Assembly (NCBI RefSeq): GCF_934630535.1
Contig: NZ_CAKTVU010000012.1
Coordinates: 1-57,576 of the forward strand
Length of the DNA stretch: 57,576 bases
Source: an uncultured Senegalimassilia sp.
GTDB lineage: Bacteria; Actinomycetota; Coriobacteriia; Coriobacteriales; Eggerthellaceae
Direction: 5' to 3'
The notes beneath the pieces are model-generated. The model saw nothing but the letters and a program-made list of their open reading frames with translations. It was not told where the DNA came from and searched no databases. Made by a program: the position numbers and the translations under genes. Shown in pieces: positions 49,281 through 57,483 of the stretch; the first letter of the stretch is position 1; every line of letters starts with the position of its first letter.

Positions 49281-51166
49281 GACGTGTACTGATCCATGAA
49301 GTCCAGGATTTCCTGGCGGGAGTGCAGACCTGTTTTCGCGTAGATGCGCTTGATGTGGGCGTGCGCGGTGCTGGGGCTGATGTAAAGCTCCTCGGCGACG
49401 CGCTTCTGCGTCCAACCCAGCGCGTAAAACGCAAGCACCTCTACCTCGCGATCGGAGAGCAGGAACTGCTTGCCCATCTGTTCGGCGTTGCTTCGCATGG
49501 TGGCCTTGCGGATGTCGGCTATAGAATCGCCCTCGTCAAGGCCCATCAGGCGCACGAGCCTCATCCCGTGCACGGAATCGGGCTGCGCGGCACTGCTTTC
49601 GTCCGCTGTTTCATCCGGTTCCGTGTTCTCGACAGGCGTTATCCCCGCGCATTGCAGGGGGCTTGCGGTGCCGGCGCCCACGGGCGTCGTATTCGCGCAT
49701 GCGGCGCATTCGCTGTACCCGCCTGCGTTGTCTTTCAGAATCGTGAGCGCCTCAACGTTTGCTTGCGCCCGTGCCAGCTGCTTCTCCAGGCGCTCCATGC
49801 GGCGCACGTGCAAATCATGGCGCTCGTCGGCTTCCATCTGGGAAACCTTGAGGAACTGCCCGAGCGCGACCTGCGTCGAGATCACCACGCAGGTGCCCAT
49901 GACGGCGTTGATGAGCAGGTCGTTTGAGGAAAGCGATTGCACGTTGATCAGCGTGACGCGCGCGATGGCACGGCAGCCGAGCCATACGATCCAGCCGCCC
50001 AGGGCGTAGTAGTACGGGTCGCGCCAGCCGAAGCTCATGAACGCGATGATGATGTACCAGGTAAACGCCACCAGCAGCGCGTTGAGCGTGGTGGTGAACA
50101 CCGCGCCGATGTCCGGCATGCCGGGGAAGGCCGCGTACAGCACCAGCGCGGCGCACGCGAACAGCTCCAAGAGGATGAACATGCCCACGGTCATCACGCT
50201 TTTGCGCTTGCGCATCATCATGGAGATGATGATGCAGCAAATGGCTATGGTGAGCAGGCCATATGCAACACGGGTGACGGGATGGAACGCGATGGGCGTG
50301 CCATCGGGGTAGCCGCGCAAAAAGCCGTCTACGATGGAGAGCACGCCGATGCTCGTGGCCGTTGCCGTGAGGAAGCGCTTGCTCGACAGCAGCGTGGTGG
50401 CGAAGCCGAAGAAGTCGTCGTTGGGCGTGAACGACTCGATATCGTTCGCCAGCTTGTTCTTGCGTGCGCTTAGCATGCAGGGGAACTGCAGAAGCGTGAG
50501 CGCGGCGGCGAGGTAGAAGCCGTACGTGCCGATAAGCGAGCAGATGTAGATTTCCACCTCGCTGATGGCAAGGGCGCTGAACACGTACAACACGGCGGTG
50601 GTGCTGCCGCATCCGCGGGCGCGGCGCAGCCAGTAGAAGATAGCGAACGACCCGAAGAGCGTGACGGCGACGCAAAGCCAGTAGTGCACGTTCGGCGAGA
50701 AGGCTCCTGCAAGGTGGACCAGGGGCAAGGCGAGGACGCATGCCGTTTCCAGTACGATGCACGTGCGCATGATGCGGTTGGTGGTGCGTTTCTTCAGGCG
50801 GATCTTCCGCGTTCCGATGACCGGCAGGATAACGGCCATGATGGAAAGCGCCACAAGCATGGCGCCATCGGTGAATATGCCCTCGTCGGTGTGGGTGTAG
50901 CTGCCGTAGCCGGCGACGATGAGGCCGGCGCGCGCGAAGCACAGGCCCAGGATAGAGGGGACGAGCGGGATGTACAGGCTGAGCAATTTCATGCCGGTTG
51001 GCATGGGGTGGGCAGCGTCATCGGGCACAAGGTGATTCGTGCGCGTTCGAGCGCTCGGCTTCGCACCGGCGGCGCTTGAGGCGCTTGCCGGTTGTCCCGA
51101 GGCCGATATCCCTCCCTGCCCTTGTACGCGCTGAGCGATCGAATCGCCCGCTTCGTTGATCCTCAC
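49277..51166 (-). CDS. Membrane-bound LuxR-family regulator
   Basis: A 629-residue regulator. Residues about 55-430 contain roughly 12 hydrophobic helices. A Glu/Arg-rich linker (RMERLEKQLARAQANVEAL) leads to a variable region and then a LuxR HTH at the C-terminus (SDREVEVLAFYALGWTQKRVAEELYISPSTAHAHIKRIYAKT). Membrane LuxR proteins of this build are common in Eggerthellaceae next to oxidoreductase genes and probably sense a small molecule at the membrane. The GTG at 51166 has CAGGAGGATCA upstream, better than an earlier ATG at 51220. It is divergent from the NifU-like gene, sharing a palindromic operator. Confidence 0.88.
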   Translation of the reverse strand: MRINEAGDSIAQRVQGQGGISASGQPASASSAAGAKPSARTRTNHLVPDDAAHPMPTGMKLLSLYIPLVPSILGLCFARAGLIVAGYGSYTHTDEGIFTDGAMLVALSIMAVILPVIGTRKIRLKKRTTNRIMRTCIVLETACVLALPLVHLAGAFSPNVHYWLCVAVTLFGSFAIFYWLRRARGCGSTTAVLYVFSALAISEVEIYICSLIGTYGFYLAAALTLLQFPCMLSARKNKLANDIESFTPNDDFFGFATTLLSSKRFLTATATSIGVLSIVDGFLRGYPDGTPIAFHPVTRVAYGLLTIAICCIIISMMMRKRKSVMTVGMFILLELFACAALVLYAAFPGMPDIGAVFTTTLNALLVAFTWYIIIAFMSFGWRDPYYYALGGWIVWLGCRAIARVTLINVQSLSSNDLLINAVMGTCVVISTQVALGQFLKVSQMEADERHDLHVRRMERLEKQLARAQANVEALTILKDNAGGYSECAACANTTPVGAGTASPLQCAGITPVENTEPDETADESSAAQPDSVHGMRLVRLMGLDEGDSIADIRKATMRSNAEQMGKQFLLSDREVEVLAFYALGWTQKRVAEELYISPSTAHAHIKRIYAKTGLHSRQEILDFMDQYTS

Positions 51167-51246
51167 TGATCCTCCTGGTGTATGCGGCGCGTTTTGCCAG
51201 GTGACCGACCCTCTCCCCAAAAAGCCGGCTTACTTATCCGCAAATT

Positions 51247-51259
51247 CCCTCAAAGAGGG
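51247..51259 (+). promoter_or_regulatory. Palindromic operator, site 1
   Basis: CCCTCAAAGAGGG, followed by TATGCGC. It lies between the divergent LuxR gene (80 bases) and the NifU-like gene (85 bases) and matches sites 2 and 3 beside the AOR locus. Confidence 0.8.
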
Positions 51260-51343
51260 TATGCGCGAAACGCCATGTTCGCCATCATACCATATGGGAA
51301 ATAATGCATCGTAACAGCAACGTTAACAGTAGGGGGTATCGAA

Positions 51344-52003
51344 ATGGCGAACGAGCAGGAAATCACGTTCGATGAGCCGGATGAGGGCCGTGATATCTAT
51401 CACGAGCCGGACGACCGCGCGCTCATCCGCACGAAGGACGTGTATCAGACCGAGCTGGACAACGGTGTGGAAGGCTACTCGGAAACGATGCTCGCCATCG
51501 TGGCGAACTTCAAGAACGCGGGCAAGCCCGAAGGCTTCAACGTGCAGAGCATGGTGGGCAAGTCCAAGCGCGGCGAAGTGGCGCTGCGCCTGTTCGCGGT
51601 GGTCGACGACTCCGTTGCCGACCCGGTGTTCGTGAAGGTGGGCTTCAAGAGCCGCGGATGCCTGGCCATGACCGGCTGCGCAAGCGCCATCTGCTCCATG
51701 ATCGAGGGAAAGACGTTCTCGCAGGCGCTCGAGCTGACGCCTAAAGATGTGGAAGCCGCGGTCGACGGTGTGCCGAAGGGCAAGGGGCATACCACCTTGT
51801 TCGCCATCGAGGCCGTGCGCGGCCTGGTGGGCGACTGGATGTACCGTTGCGGCATGTCGCTGGCGGAGATGGACGAGAAGCTGCCGTGCGACGAGATGTC
51901 GGTGGCATGCCTGATGTGCGAGCATTGCAGCCTGCGCGACACACGCGTTGAGATGAGGGTTAACGAGGCAATCGCGAAGCAGAAGGCCGGCGAGGCGAAA
52001 TGA
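51344..52003 (+). CDS. NifU/IscU-like FeS scaffold homologue with altered Cys set
   Basis: A 219-residue protein. The first 70 residues are an acidic extension. Residues about 95-170 match the NifU/IscU N-terminal scaffold: FVKVGFKSRGCLAMTGCASAICSMIEGKT corresponds to the GC-(G/A)xAI segment, and GVPKGKGHTTLFAIEAV to LPxxKxHCSxLA, but the second cluster Cys is replaced by Thr. An extra CLMCEHC motif follows near residue 192. The likely role is FeS or metal assembly for the AOR module, not housekeeping. The next gene overlaps by four bases. Confidence 0.75.
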   Translation: MANEQEITFDEPDEGRDIYHEPDDRALIRTKDVYQTELDNGVEGYSETMLAIVANFKNAGKPEGFNVQSMVGKSKRGEVALRLFAVVDDSVADPVFVKVGFKSRGCLAMTGCASAICSMIEGKTFSQALELTPKDVEAAVDGVPKGKGHTTLFAIEAVRGLVGDWMYRCGMSLAEMDEKLPCDEMSVACLMCEHCSLRDTRVEMRVNEAIAKQKAGEAK

Positions 52004-53226
52004 GCGAGCAGATGAAGACCGCCGAAGAGGCTGTGGGCCAGGATATCGTTTCAGAAGCCGTGGAATCGGATGCGGGGGAGACGGCTGCCGAGCAGGGTGC
52101 CGCAAGCGCCGCTGATGCGGAAGCCGCCGCAGCCGACGTCGACGAGGCGCCCGATGGGGAAGCGGCCGACGAGCCCACGGAGGAGGAGCTTGCGGCGGCG
52201 CGCGAGCTGGCGGAGAACAACGCGCTCGCCGACGTGTTCGACGACGTGCGCAAGCAGTCGGCTGACAGCCATCTGGTCACGCCCGAGCGCTGGCCCGAGA
52301 TCGGCCTGGTGCCTGACCATATGACGGCCGAGGACTTCGAGATGTTCGTGTACGAATGGCTCGAGGATTACCAGGCGGAGCACAAGGACGAGATCGAGGC
52401 GGAACGCGCCGCCGAGCGCGAGAAGGCTGCCGCGGTGCGTTCGGCCACCCGAGCGGTGGGAGTGCCTCCGAAAATCCCGAACCGCCGCTTGGCGCAGATC
52501 GAGGCCGACAACGAGGAGAAGGCGGCCGAGGCCGCCGATAAGGCGCCGGAAGCCGCTGACCAGGGCCTCGCCGAAGTTGGACCCGCCACGGCCGATGCCT
52601 CCACGCAGTCCGGCAACGTCGCGCAAGCCGCCGTCGCCGCCGTCGCTGCAGCGCCCGCAGCCTCCGAGCCCGCCCCGGTTTCTCCCGACGAAGCAGAAGC
52701 CAACGACGAGCAACCCGTCGAGGACGATAGGAGCCCCTTCGCCGGCCTGCGCATTCCCGAAGGCTATCGCCTCGAGCAGATCGAGGGCGAATGGGTGCTC
52801 GTGGAGGACGAGAACGCGGTGCCCGTGCGCAAGGAGATCAAGTGCAACCGCATCAAGGTGCTCATGGGCATGCACAGCTACTATCTGTATGACGAGACGC
52901 TCATGACCGCCAGCTATGCGCGCTGGGCGTTCCTTGCCGCCGAGGACAACCCGGTGGTCACGTTCGTCGAGTGCGTGCGCGAGGATTCGCGCGTGTACCC
53001 GCGTCCTTATGCCGCCGAGTGCCTGAAGAACCCGCCCTTCCGCATGACCGACGAGCAGATCGAGGAAACGTGGCAGGCTGTGCGCGATTCCGGCAACTAT
53101 CCGGACATCGAGCGCACCGAGGCGTCCAACGGCGATGTGTACTACTATTCCACGCAGTATCTCGAGTCCGGCTATGCGGCATCGTTGGCCGAATACGACG
53201 CGGTGGAGCGTCCCGCTGACGTGTAG
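52000..53226 (+). CDS. Acidic Ala-rich protein of unknown function
   Basis: I do not recognise this 408-residue protein. Residues 1-75 and 150-245 are low-complexity Ala/Glu/Pro/Asp and probably disordered. Two better conserved-looking blocks are about 85-145 (VTPERWPEIGLVPDHMTAED, YEWLEDYQ) and 255-408 (IKVLMGMHSYYLYDETLMTA, DSRVYPRPYAAECLKNPPF), the latter aromatic-rich and likely folded. No membrane helix or signal is seen. Start overlaps the NifU-like stop (ATGA), so the two are co-translated and may act together. A terminator follows. Confidence 0.7.
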   Translation: MSEQMKTAEEAVGQDIVSEAVESDAGETAAEQGAASAADAEAAAADVDEAPDGEAADEPTEEELAAARELAENNALADVFDDVRKQSADSHLVTPERWPEIGLVPDHMTAEDFEMFVYEWLEDYQAEHKDEIEAERAAEREKAAAVRSATRAVGVPPKIPNRRLAQIEADNEEKAAEAADKAPEAADQGLAEVGPATADASTQSGNVAQAAVAAVAAAPAASEPAPVSPDEAEANDEQPVEDDRSPFAGLRIPEGYRLEQIEGEWVLVEDENAVPVRKEIKCNRIKVLMGMHSYYLYDETLMTASYARWAFLAAEDNPVVTFVECVREDSRVYPRPYAAECLKNPPFRMTDEQIEETWQAVRDSGNYPDIERTEASNGDVYYYSTQYLESGYAASLAEYDAVERPADV

Positions 53227-53267
53227 AGCCTGATGAGGGCCTAACGCGCAGCAGCCATACATAACGC

Positions 53268-53305
53268 AATGCGCCCCGAGCGGTTTCGCCCGGGGCGCAT
53301 TTTTT
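53268..53305 (+). terminator. Terminator of the NifU-like operon
   Basis: AATGCGCCCCG-(12 bases)-CGGGGCGCATT followed by TTTT; 11-base perfect stem. Confidence 0.93.
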
Positions 53306-53322
53306 CGCTAGCCCTAGAACGC

Positions 53323-53359
53323 AAAAAACGCCCCCCGCTGTCTGCGCAACGGGGGGCGT
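53323..53359 (-). terminator. Terminator of the AOR gene
   Basis: On the minus strand ACGCCCCCCG-(12 bases)-CGGGGGGCGT is followed by TTTTT. It sits between the AOR stop at 53406 and the opposing terminator. Confidence 0.9.
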
Positions 53360-53405
53360 ATGCGATTCAGGCTTGCTTTGCCGGTCTAGCTTGCCAGCTT
53401 AGCGT

Positions 53406-55544
53406 TTACGGCAGCAGGTTCAGGCTCTGCAGCTCGGCCTTGACGTCGTCCATGCCGTAGTAGTCCAGGCAGTCGGCCGTCGGGCAGCCCTTCTCGGAAT
53501 CCCAGCCAAACTTCTCGTACAGCATGGTCAGGCCCTTCTGGAAGTCTTCCTTCTCCATCTTGTCGGTGCCCTTGGTGAACGGCTCCTTGTCCGGGTCCTT
53601 CGTGAACGGCCACTGGGTGATGACGTCGTGGATGGTGCGGCAGTCGTTGCAGCCGATCTTGCCGTCCTTGTCGGTCATGCCGCGCACAGTGTTGGCGCGC
53701 TGCAGCGTCATGATCTTAGCGGCGCGCTTGTACAGCTCGTCGGTGGTGACGTCCTCGCCGGTGACGGCCTTGTAGAACTTGGCCTCCAGGTCGAGGTCGC
53801 CGCGGTAGTTGCGGCTCTTCGACGGGGACTGGGCCATCGGCCACACCCAGTTGCACAGCGTCAACGAGTCATGCAGCACGTCGGTGACGATGGACCACCA
53901 GCAGAAGTTCGCCTTGTGCTCGTTCATCGGCTTGTAGTCCTTGGCGTCGTCCAGAGCGTCCTCGCCGCCCCACAGCTCGGCAGCGATCTGCTGCTTCAGC
54001 TCATGCGGAAGGCCGCACTGCAGCATGTTCTGATGCGAGTGGATCATGGGGTCGCGGTTGAACACCATGTTCAGCAGGCCGCCGACCTGGCCGTAGGACT
54101 CGATTGCGTGGTGCACCGGCCAGCCGCGGTAGTTGATTAGGCAGCTAGCGGTGGTGTCGAACCACTCCATGTCGTCCCAGCGCGGGCACCACACGAGCGG
54201 GCCGTGGCCAAGGTAGGACATCTCGTTGTCGTTCTGGGCGATGTGCTTGAGCAGCTCGACCATGATGGTCGGGTCGTTCTTCTCGAACTTCTCCCAGTCG
54301 AACATGTTGTACTCGGCCTCGGGCAGCACCTTCTTGAAGATGCCCTTTGCCACGCAGTGGGCGATGTCGCGGTAGATCTGAGCGTAGTTGCACCACATGC
54401 CCAGGTCGTCCATCGTGCCGCCGACAACCTGGTCCCAGATCAGGCCGTCCTCGGTGGAAGCCTTGACGGGGGTGTGGTCGCCCAGGATCTTCACCATGTA
54501 GATGGAGAACGGGAAGTTCGGCACGCAGGTGTTGCCGGTGATCTCGAAGCCGCCGTTCTTCTTAGCGTTCGGCACGCGCATGTCGGAGTAGCAGTGGATC
54601 GGGCAGCTGTGGCAGCCGTTCATCTTGATGGTGTACTTCTCGGCCTCGGGACCCTCGTCCTTGGTGGTCTTCATGCAGCGGTAGCCGACGGTGTTGATCT
54701 CGCCAGGCTTCGGCTCGCCGGTCTCGATCGGCTCGCCCTCGGCGTCGGCCCAGTACAGGCCCTTCTTGGCGGTCCAACGGGTGCCCTTGTCGTAGTACTC
54801 GGCCCATTCCTGCTGGGTGGACGGCACGACATGGTTGTTGTTGGAGCCGACGATCTCGCGCAGCATGTAGTCGGACAGCTCGGCCAGGGCCTTCGGGTCC
54901 TTGACGTTCACGCTGCCGTTGCCCTCGACGACCAGGGCCTTGAGCTTTTTGGAGCCCATGATGCAGCCCAAGCCGGCGCCGGCGGAGTGGTTACGGGAGT
55001 TCATCATGACGGCGTAGGGCAGCAGGTTCTCGCCGGCAGGGCCGATGGTGGCCACGCAGGCGCGGTTGCCCTCGAGGCGGTTCAGGGCCTCGGTGGTGGA
55101 ACGGGTGCCCATGCCCCAGACGAAGGAGGCATCCTTGATCTCGACCTGATCATCCTTGATGTGCAGGTACACCGGCTTGTCGGACTTGCCCTCGACGATG
55201 ATGGCATCGTAGCCGGCCAGCTTGATGCGGGCGCCGATCATGCCGCCGCAGTGGGCGTCGACGACCAGATGGTCCTTGCTGAACGTGGACAGGAAGCTGA
55301 TGGTGGTACGGCCAGCAAGCGGCACGCCGGAGGCGGTCAGCGGGCCGACGGCGTAGACGATCTTGGATTCCTCGGACAGAGGATCGGTACCAGCGGGCAC
55401 CTCGTCGTACATGATCTTGTTAGCAAGGCCCATGCCGCCGATGTATTCCTTATAAGGTGCGGTGGACTCGGTGGTGATGCTGCCCGTCGTCAGATTGACG
55501 CGCAGGATCTTGCCGGCCCAGCCGTATGACTTCTCGTCAGCCAT
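53406..55544 (-). CDS. Aldehyde:ferredoxin oxidoreductase-family enzyme (YdhV-like)
   Basis: A 712-residue tungsto- or molybdopterin enzyme. N-terminal AOR domain: YGWAGKILRVNLTTGSI, YIGGMGLANKIMYDEV, SKDHLVVDAHCGGMIGARIKLAGYDAIIVEG. The [4Fe-4S] ligands are NGCHSCPIHC (C-x2-C-x3-C) plus a later Cys in GCNDC. About 100 residues longer than typical archaeal enzymes. It has no Tat signal, so it acts in the cytoplasm. The divergent Tat-type polyferredoxin recalls the E. coli ydhV/ydhY pair. The start at 55544 follows TTGGAGATGCAAC. Substrate unknown. The LuxR regulator and shared operators suggest specific induction. Confidence 0.9.
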   Translation of the reverse strand: MADEKSYGWAGKILRVNLTTGSITTESTAPYKEYIGGMGLANKIMYDEVPAGTDPLSEESKIVYAVGPLTASGVPLAGRTTISFLSTFSKDHLVVDAHCGGMIGARIKLAGYDAIIVEGKSDKPVYLHIKDDQVEIKDASFVWGMGTRSTTEALNRLEGNRACVATIGPAGENLLPYAVMMNSRNHSAGAGLGCIMGSKKLKALVVEGNGSVNVKDPKALAELSDYMLREIVGSNNNHVVPSTQQEWAEYYDKGTRWTAKKGLYWADAEGEPIETGEPKPGEINTVGYRCMKTTKDEGPEAEKYTIKMNGCHSCPIHCYSDMRVPNAKKNGGFEITGNTCVPNFPFSIYMVKILGDHTPVKASTEDGLIWDQVVGGTMDDLGMWCNYAQIYRDIAHCVAKGIFKKVLPEAEYNMFDWEKFEKNDPTIMVELLKHIAQNDNEMSYLGHGPLVWCPRWDDMEWFDTTASCLINYRGWPVHHAIESYGQVGGLLNMVFNRDPMIHSHQNMLQCGLPHELKQQIAAELWGGEDALDDAKDYKPMNEHKANFCWWSIVTDVLHDSLTLCNWVWPMAQSPSKSRNYRGDLDLEAKFYKAVTGEDVTTDELYKRAAKIMTLQRANTVRGMTDKDGKIGCNDCRTIHDVITQWPFTKDPDKEPFTKGTDKMEKEDFQKGLTMLYEKFGWDSEKGCPTADCLDYYGMDDVKAELQSLNLLP

Positions 55545-55657
55545 GTTGCATCTCCAAATCTCTTCTCGATACATGCGTTGCGTGACATGTCGGGCGATTC
55601 GGGTGCAGACGACAATTCGTCACTGGGCAGTGTTGCGCACCTTGTGAAACGGGCATC

Positions 55658-55670
55658 CCCTCTTTGAGGG
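55658..55670 (-). promoter_or_regulatory. Palindromic operator, site 2
   Basis: On the minus strand CCCTCAAAGAGGG, preceded by TTA and followed by GATGCCC, facing the AOR gene 114 bases away. The 13-mer is identical to site 1. Confidence 0.8.
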
Positions 55671-55749
55671 TAATTTATGGAAATGGCCTGGTAAACGGCG
55701 AACGGAAGCGAATTTTCGGCGAATGAGGGGATAAAAGCGGCGGCATTGA

Positions 55750-55762
55750 CCCCCAAAGAGGG
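55750..55762 (+). promoter_or_regulatory. Palindromic operator, site 3
   Basis: CCCCCAAAGAGGG then GATACCG, facing the polyferredoxin gene 168 bases away; 12 of 13 bases match sites 1 and 2, and the flanks match site 2. Confidence 0.75.
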
Positions 55763-55929
55763 GATACCGAAAAACTGATGAGCCGCATACTACTTACTGT
55801 TGCGTGACCCGGAAAGGGCGAAGAGTGTGCGCCGGAAATCAGAAGGGACGAGGCGGACGAGGCCTCGGCTGAGGGAGGAACCGGCGCAAGGTAGCGACTC
55901 ACCAATATATGTGAGGGGGAGTACTGAGA

Positions 55930-56622
55930 ATGTCAGATACGAATACAAGCGGCAGCGCCCCGGTCAAGAAGAACATCACCCGCCGCGACGTGCTGGCCAT
56001 GGCCGGCTGCGGCGTTGCAGGCCTGGTCGTCGGCGGCGCGCTGGCCAGCTGGGGCGTCACCCAGGAGTCCATCGCGTCCGGCCGCATCGAGCTGCGCACC
56101 ACGCCCACCAAGATGATCGTCACCGACCGCGCCCGCTGCTCGGGCTGCCAGCGCTGCGAGATGATGTGCACGCTGAAGAACGACGGCCGCGTGTGCCAGC
56201 ACATCGCCCGCGTGCGTGTGTGGGATAACTATTATTGGGGCACTTCCGCCGACACCGGCGAGGGCTCCTTCGGTGAGGGCAAGCACGGCGCTTGCGAGTT
56301 CACCGTCGAGCACTGCAAGCAGTGCGCCGACCCGCAGTGCGTGAAGTACTGCCCGGTCCACGCCATCTACGCCGACGAGAAGACCGGCGCCCGCACGGTC
56401 GACACCAAGAAGTGCATCGGCTGCGGCATGTGCAGCCAGGCGTGCCCCTGGAACATGCCCCGCGTCGACACCGAGACCGGCGTGTCCACGAAGTGCATCT
56501 CCTGCGGCCGCTGCGCCGAGCAGTGCCCCAACGGCGCCATCCAGTTCATCGATTGGCAGGATATCGCGCAGAAGATCATCGACGAGGGCATCGTTCGCAC
56601 GACGACCGCGGTCACCGCGTAA
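55930..56622 (+). CDS. Tat-type polyferredoxin (YdhY-like)
   Basis: A 230-residue iron-sulfur protein. The N-terminus has a Tat-like signal (NITRRDVLAMAGCGVAGLVVGGAL), possibly uncleaved as an anchor. Cys groups: CSGCQRCEMMC, CKQCADPQCVKYCP, CIGCGMCSQACP and CISCGRCAEQCP, enough for four clusters. It probably passes electrons to or from a membrane or exported partner; how it connects with the cytoplasmic AOR enzyme is open. GTGAGGGGGAGTACTGA precedes the start. It reads toward the TorD-like gene. Confidence 0.92.
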   Translation: MSDTNTSGSAPVKKNITRRDVLAMAGCGVAGLVVGGALASWGVTQESIASGRIELRTTPTKMIVTDRARCSGCQRCEMMCTLKNDGRVCQHIARVRVWDNYYWGTSADTGEGSFGEGKHGACEFTVEHCKQCADPQCVKYCPVHAIYADEKTGARTVDTKKCIGCGMCSQACPWNMPRVDTETGVSTKCISCGRCAEQCPNGAIQFIDWQDIAQKIIDEGIVRTTTAVTA

Positions 56623-56658
56623 TCGTTTCGGGGCGATACACCCCGCATGATGCGAACG

Positions 56659-56677
56659 CCCGCGCGGCAAGCGCGGG
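56659..56677 (+). terminator. Hairpin between polyferredoxin and TorD-like genes
   Basis: CCCGCGC-ggcaa-GCGCGGG is a 7-base stem without a T-run, so it may only slow transcription. Confidence 0.35.
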
Positions 56678-56731
56678 ATGTGCAAGGTTGCATACCTTAT
56701 AACCGCGACCAAGGAAAGGAGTGAGCGCGAG

Positions 56732-57424
56732 ATGATGGACGACGCAGCGGTGTTCTCGGTGCTTTCGAAGTGCTTCGGTTCCGTTGAGAAGGACGAATGG
56801 AGGCGCCTGACGCGCAGCGCGACCTGGGCCGAGTTCACGGACGGCGTTCGCCGTCTTCTGCAAGACGATACGCGTTTCGGCAAGCAGGCAAGCCCCATCG
56901 AGCGCATGCATGTGCGCGTGCCCATGCAGGAATTCCTTTCCAGCAACGAGGTGGACGAGCTGTTCTGCCCTCCGCTTTTCGACGAGAAGCAGGGTTTTGC
57001 GGCGCGTCACTTCACCGGCGGGCTTCCCCAGTCGGCGATTCCCGTGGAGTCGCTGTACACGGATTGGAACACCCCCGGCAACGTGAATCCGCTTATCGGC
57101 AAGCAGAAGGGCCTGTACCTGGGCGCTTCGGCGCGCTACATGCGGGCGTTGATCGAGCAGCTGGGCCTTGAGGTGCCGGCGGAATACGCCGACTGCCCCG
57201 ATCACCTGGCGTTGGAGCTCGATCTGGTGGCAGTTCTGCTGCGAAGCGGCATGGACGCCGAAGCTCGACGGTTCGTGGCCGAGCGCTTCGATTGGCTGAC
57301 CGACTACCGGTTGAAGCTGCTCAAGCTTGACGATGACGCGCGGTTCTACATCAGCCTGGTCGACGTGATCTTGGGCATCTGCGCGGAACAGCGCGCGGAG
57401 TCCGAGTTCGGCCAGACGGCTTGA
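56732..57424 (+). CDS. TorD/DmsD-family molybdoenzyme chaperone
   Basis: A 230-residue all-helical cytoplasmic chaperone that protects a molybdoenzyme and its Tat signal before cofactor insertion. The family signature is the C-terminal EYADCPDHLALELDLVAVLL, the PDHLxxEL box, after LPQSAIPVESLYTDWNTPG. ATG 56732 or the adjacent 56735 may start it; AAGGAAAGGAG lies upstream. The partial Tat-bearing gene that follows 59 bases later is the likely client. Confidence 0.85.
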   Translation: MMDDAAVFSVLSKCFGSVEKDEWRRLTRSATWAEFTDGVRRLLQDDTRFGKQASPIERMHVRVPMQEFLSSNEVDELFCPPLFDEKQGFAARHFTGGLPQSAIPVESLYTDWNTPGNVNPLIGKQKGLYLGASARYMRALIEQLGLEVPAEYADCPDHLALELDLVAVLLRSGMDAEARRFVAERFDWLTDYRLKLLKLDDDARFYISLVDVILGICAEQRAESEFGQTA

Positions 57425-57483
57425 TGGCGGTTCGCATCATGGATGAAACGATGACGCAGGATGCATATAGAGAGGAATCAGCA

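Larger units (their letters stand above)
55545..55929. other. Divergent control region of the AOR module
   Basis: A 385-base gap between two divergent FeS/metalloenzyme genes. It holds operator sites 2 and 3, and a half site GAGGGGATA at 55725-55733. No consensus -35/-10 pairs are clear, which would fit activator dependence. Confidence 0.7.
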
